Part shown: positions 4,700-6,349 of the stretch, one piece after another
Layout of the letters: the number at the start of each line of letters is the position of its first letter
How positions within the stretch are numbered: position 1 is the first letter of the stretch
Notes under the pieces: generated by a model
Database searches by the model: none
What the model was told of the DNA's origin: nothing
Seen by the model: only the letters and a program-made list of their open reading frames with translations
Origin: Flavobacteriaceae bacterium
Lineage (GTDB): Bacteria > Bacteroidota > Bacteroidia > Flavobacteriales > Flavobacteriaceae
NCBI GenBank assembly: GCA_026992695.1
Contig: JALWYP010000082.1
Location: forward strand, 1-6,349
DNA: 6,349 bases
Reading direction: 5' to 3'
Program-made: the position numbers and the translations under genes

Positions 4700-6349
4700 A
4701 ATATCCCAACACCTCCAAAATCTTCTCCTTTACTTTTTCTGTAGAAGGAATCATCGTTTCTTCTAAAGTGGAATTTAATGGTATTGCTGGCATATTTTCA
4801 CTTCCAATAAGCATTACTGGAGCATCTAACTCCCTAAAACATTCCTCTTGTATTCTTCCTTGTAAGGCTCTTGAAAAACTATTTTCTGAAGGTTCTTCGG
4901 TAACGATTAAACATTTACCGCATTTTTTTACGGAAGCAAAAACAGTAGGATAATCTAATGGATGTAGCGTTCGTAAATCTACAATTTCAATCACATCTTG
5001 CATTCCCAATTCTTCGGAAGCGTTCATTGCCCAATGTACACCCATACCATAGGTAATAATACTTAAGGTTTCTTTATCTTCTTGTTTCCATATTTCTTGC
5101 AGTACCCACGCTTTCCCGAAAGGTAAAACATAATCTTCTGAAGGCTCTATGCTGGTTGCACCCTGCGTTCCTGGCACTTTACTCCAATACAAGCCTTTAT
5201 GTTCAAAAATCACCACCGGATTGGGGTCGTAATAAGCAGCTTTTAATAAACCTTTTAAATCGGCTCCGTTGCTGGGATACGCAATTTTTATTCCCCTTAT
5301 ATTAGCTACCACACTCTCAACGGAAGACGAGTGATAAGGACCGCCGCTTCCATACGCTCCTATGGGTACTCGTAATATCATAGAAACGGGCCATTTTCCG
5401 TTTGAAAGGTAACAACTTCTACTTACTTCGGTAAATAATTGATTGAGTCCGGGCCAAATATAATCGGCAAATTGAACTTCTACAATAGGTTTTAAACCCA
5501 CGGCACTCATTCCAACGGTACTTCCCACAATAAAAGCTTCTTGAATGGGTGTGTTAAAAACACGATGATCACCAAATTTTTGAGCCAAAGTTGCTGCTTC
5601 TCTAAAAACGCCTCCTAATCTTCCGCCTACATCTTGCCCGTAGAGTAAACATTCTTTGTGTTTTTTCATTAATTCCTCAATAGCGAATAAGGCACAATCT
5701 ACCATTACTACTTTTTCTGCCCCTTTAGGTTCACGTATCCCGACTTCTTCGGTGATTGGAGTCGGTGCAAAATCGTGTGTAAATAAATCTTCTGGTTGAG
5801 GGTCTTTTGCTTTTATTGCTTTTTTAAGGGCAGAAGCCACTTCTTTTTGTGCTTTAACTTCAATACTATTTATTTCTTTTTCAGTAAAATCATTTTTTAA
5901 AAGAAGATTTTTTAATTTGGGATACGGGTCTCTGCTCCTAGCCTCTTCTAAATCATCACGGTACCATTCCATTCGTACTCCAGAGGTGTGGTGGTTCAAT
6001 AACGGAACCTTAGCATGAATTAAAAACGGTCTTCGTTCTTTACGAATGGTTTTAATTACTTTTTGAATGGTTGCATAACTCTCCTCAAAATCAGTTCCGT
6101 CAATGCTCACAGCGTCTAATTCTTTAAAACCTTGGGCGTATTCAAAAGCATTTTGAGCCCGGGTTTCTGCTGCATTTGCCGAAATGTCCCAACCATTATC
6201 TTGTACCAAATACAAAATAGGAAGTTGCTTTAATGCTGCCATCTGAAAGGCTTCAGAAATTTCCCCCTCGGTAACCGAAGCATCGCCTAAAGAACAAACG
6301 ACAAGAGGTAATTCTGAATCTTGAATTTTAAATTCCGAATGGGTTTCTT
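4698..6349 (-). CDS. Fused alpha/beta E1 of a branched-chain (or related) 2-oxo acid dehydrogenase, 5' end outside the window
   Basis: E1 decarboxylates a 2-oxo acid on thiamine diphosphate and passes the acyl group to the lipoyl domain of E2. The frame is open to the right edge, giving 549 complete residues with the N-terminus missing. Counting from the edge, the thiamine diphosphate motif starts at G21-D22-A23 and ends at D50-N51 (ALKQLPILYLVQDN). HHTS at 119-122 matches the loop of branched-chain E1 alpha (GHHSTSDD), which favours a branched-chain substrate. After a charged linker (about 130-205), a complete E1 beta follows: YGQDVGGRLGGVFRE (236-250), TPIQEAFIVG with the likely catalytic E270 (266-275), VEVQFADYIWPG, GPYHSSS with H339, and the C-terminal transketolase-like domain (SIITYGMGVHWA, DLRTLHPLD, VTEEP). 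The Met at 6242 is internal: starting there would remove half of the cofactor motif. Pyruvate dehydrogenase E1 is the main alternative. Confidence 0.93.
   Translation of the reverse strand, partial: ETHSEFKIQDSELPLVVCSLGDASVTEGEISEAFQMAALKQLPILYLVQDNGWDISANAAETRAQNAFEYAQGFKELDAVSIDGTDFEESYATIQKVIKTIRKERRPFLIHAKVPLLNHHTSGVRMEWYRDDLEEARSRDPYPKLKNLLLKNDFTEKEINSIEVKAQKEVASALKKAIKAKDPQPEDLFTHDFAPTPITEEVGIREPKGAEKVVMVDCALFAIEELMKKHKECLLYGQDVGGRLGGVFREAATLAQKFGDHRVFNTPIQEAFIVGSTVGMSAVGLKPIVEVQFADYIWPGLNQLFTEVSRSCYLSNGKWPVSMILRVPIGAYGSGGPYHSSSVESVVANIRGIKIAYPSNGADLKGLLKAAYYDPNPVVIFEHKGLYWSKVPGTQGATSIEPSEDYVLPFGKAWVLQEIWKQEDKETLSIITYGMGVHWAMNASEELGMQDVIEIVDLRTLHPLDYPTVFASVKKCGKCLIVTEEPSENSFSRALQGRIQEECFRELDAPVMLIGSENMPAIPLNSTLEETMIPSTEKVKEKILEVLGY
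6195..6287 (-). other. Thiamine diphosphate-binding motif of the E1 alpha part
   Basis: Reading the minus strand from 6287, the codons give G-D-A-S-V-T-E-G-E and, 30 residues after the first glycine, D-N at 6200-6195. This is the GDG-x(25-30)-NN motif of thiamine-dependent enzymes, with Ala for the second Gly and Asp for the first Asn. The Asp that binds the metal and the final Asn are kept. The segment shows that translation comes from beyond the window edge and reads through the Met codon at 6242. Confidence 0.85.

Noticed and set aside
1..6349. Search for tRNA, rRNA, CRISPR arrays, insertion sequences and attachment sites
   Set aside because: No cloverleaf, regularly spaced repeats, transposase or integrase motifs, or flanking direct repeats were recognised on either strand.

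Overview
The window looks like a chromosomal segment from a member of the Bacteroidota, most likely a flavobacterium-like organism. The evidence is the low G+C content, the lack of Shine-Dalgarno sequences before the genes, a near-ideal Bacteroidota promoter (TTTG, 19 bp, TACTTTTG) upstream of the urocanate hydratase gene, a long-form HutU, a DUF4136 lipoprotein, and an alpha-keto acid dehydrogenase E1 whose alpha and beta parts are fused. No search could be run, so the taxonomic call is an inference.

Layout, left to right: (1) 14-376 (+), a small exported or membrane-anchored protein of unknown function built on four tandem 13-residue repeats. (2) 440-2010 (+), a compact two-gene type II restriction-modification system. 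It consists of a beta-class amino-methyltransferase and, overlapping its stop codon by one base, a restriction endonuclease of the MvaI/BcnI family. A perfect 12-bp palindrome ends on the first base of the methyltransferase start codon and is a candidate control site. (3) 2107-4640 (+), urocanate hydratase (hutU, histidine degradation) followed 14 nt later by a DUF4136 outer-membrane-type lipoprotein gene, probably one transcript from the promoter at 2039-2069. (4) 4647-4699, a strong hairpin between convergent genes that acts as a terminator. (5) 4698-6349 (-), the C-terminal part of a fused E1 alpha/beta dehydrogenase; its 5' end lies beyond the right edge of the window.

The metabolic genes (histidine degradation, branched-chain or related 2-oxo acid oxidation) look like ordinary core functions. 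The restriction-modification pair is the accessory element. It is visibly more A+T-rich than hutU, sits between unrelated genes, and is compact enough to have been acquired as a unit. In that pair the methyltransferase would protect host sites, and the endonuclease would cut unprotected foreign DNA. Family membership suggests a CCNGG-type target (CCWGG for MvaI, CCSGG for BcnI), but the exact sequence cannot be read from the protein.

No tRNA, rRNA, CRISPR array, transposase or insertion sequence was seen. No stretch longer than 300 bases lacks a gene. I did not find a clearly undescribed multi-gene system. The most unusual items are the repeat protein, the palindrome at the methyltransferase start, and an asparagine in the endonuclease where relatives are expected to carry a catalytic aspartate.
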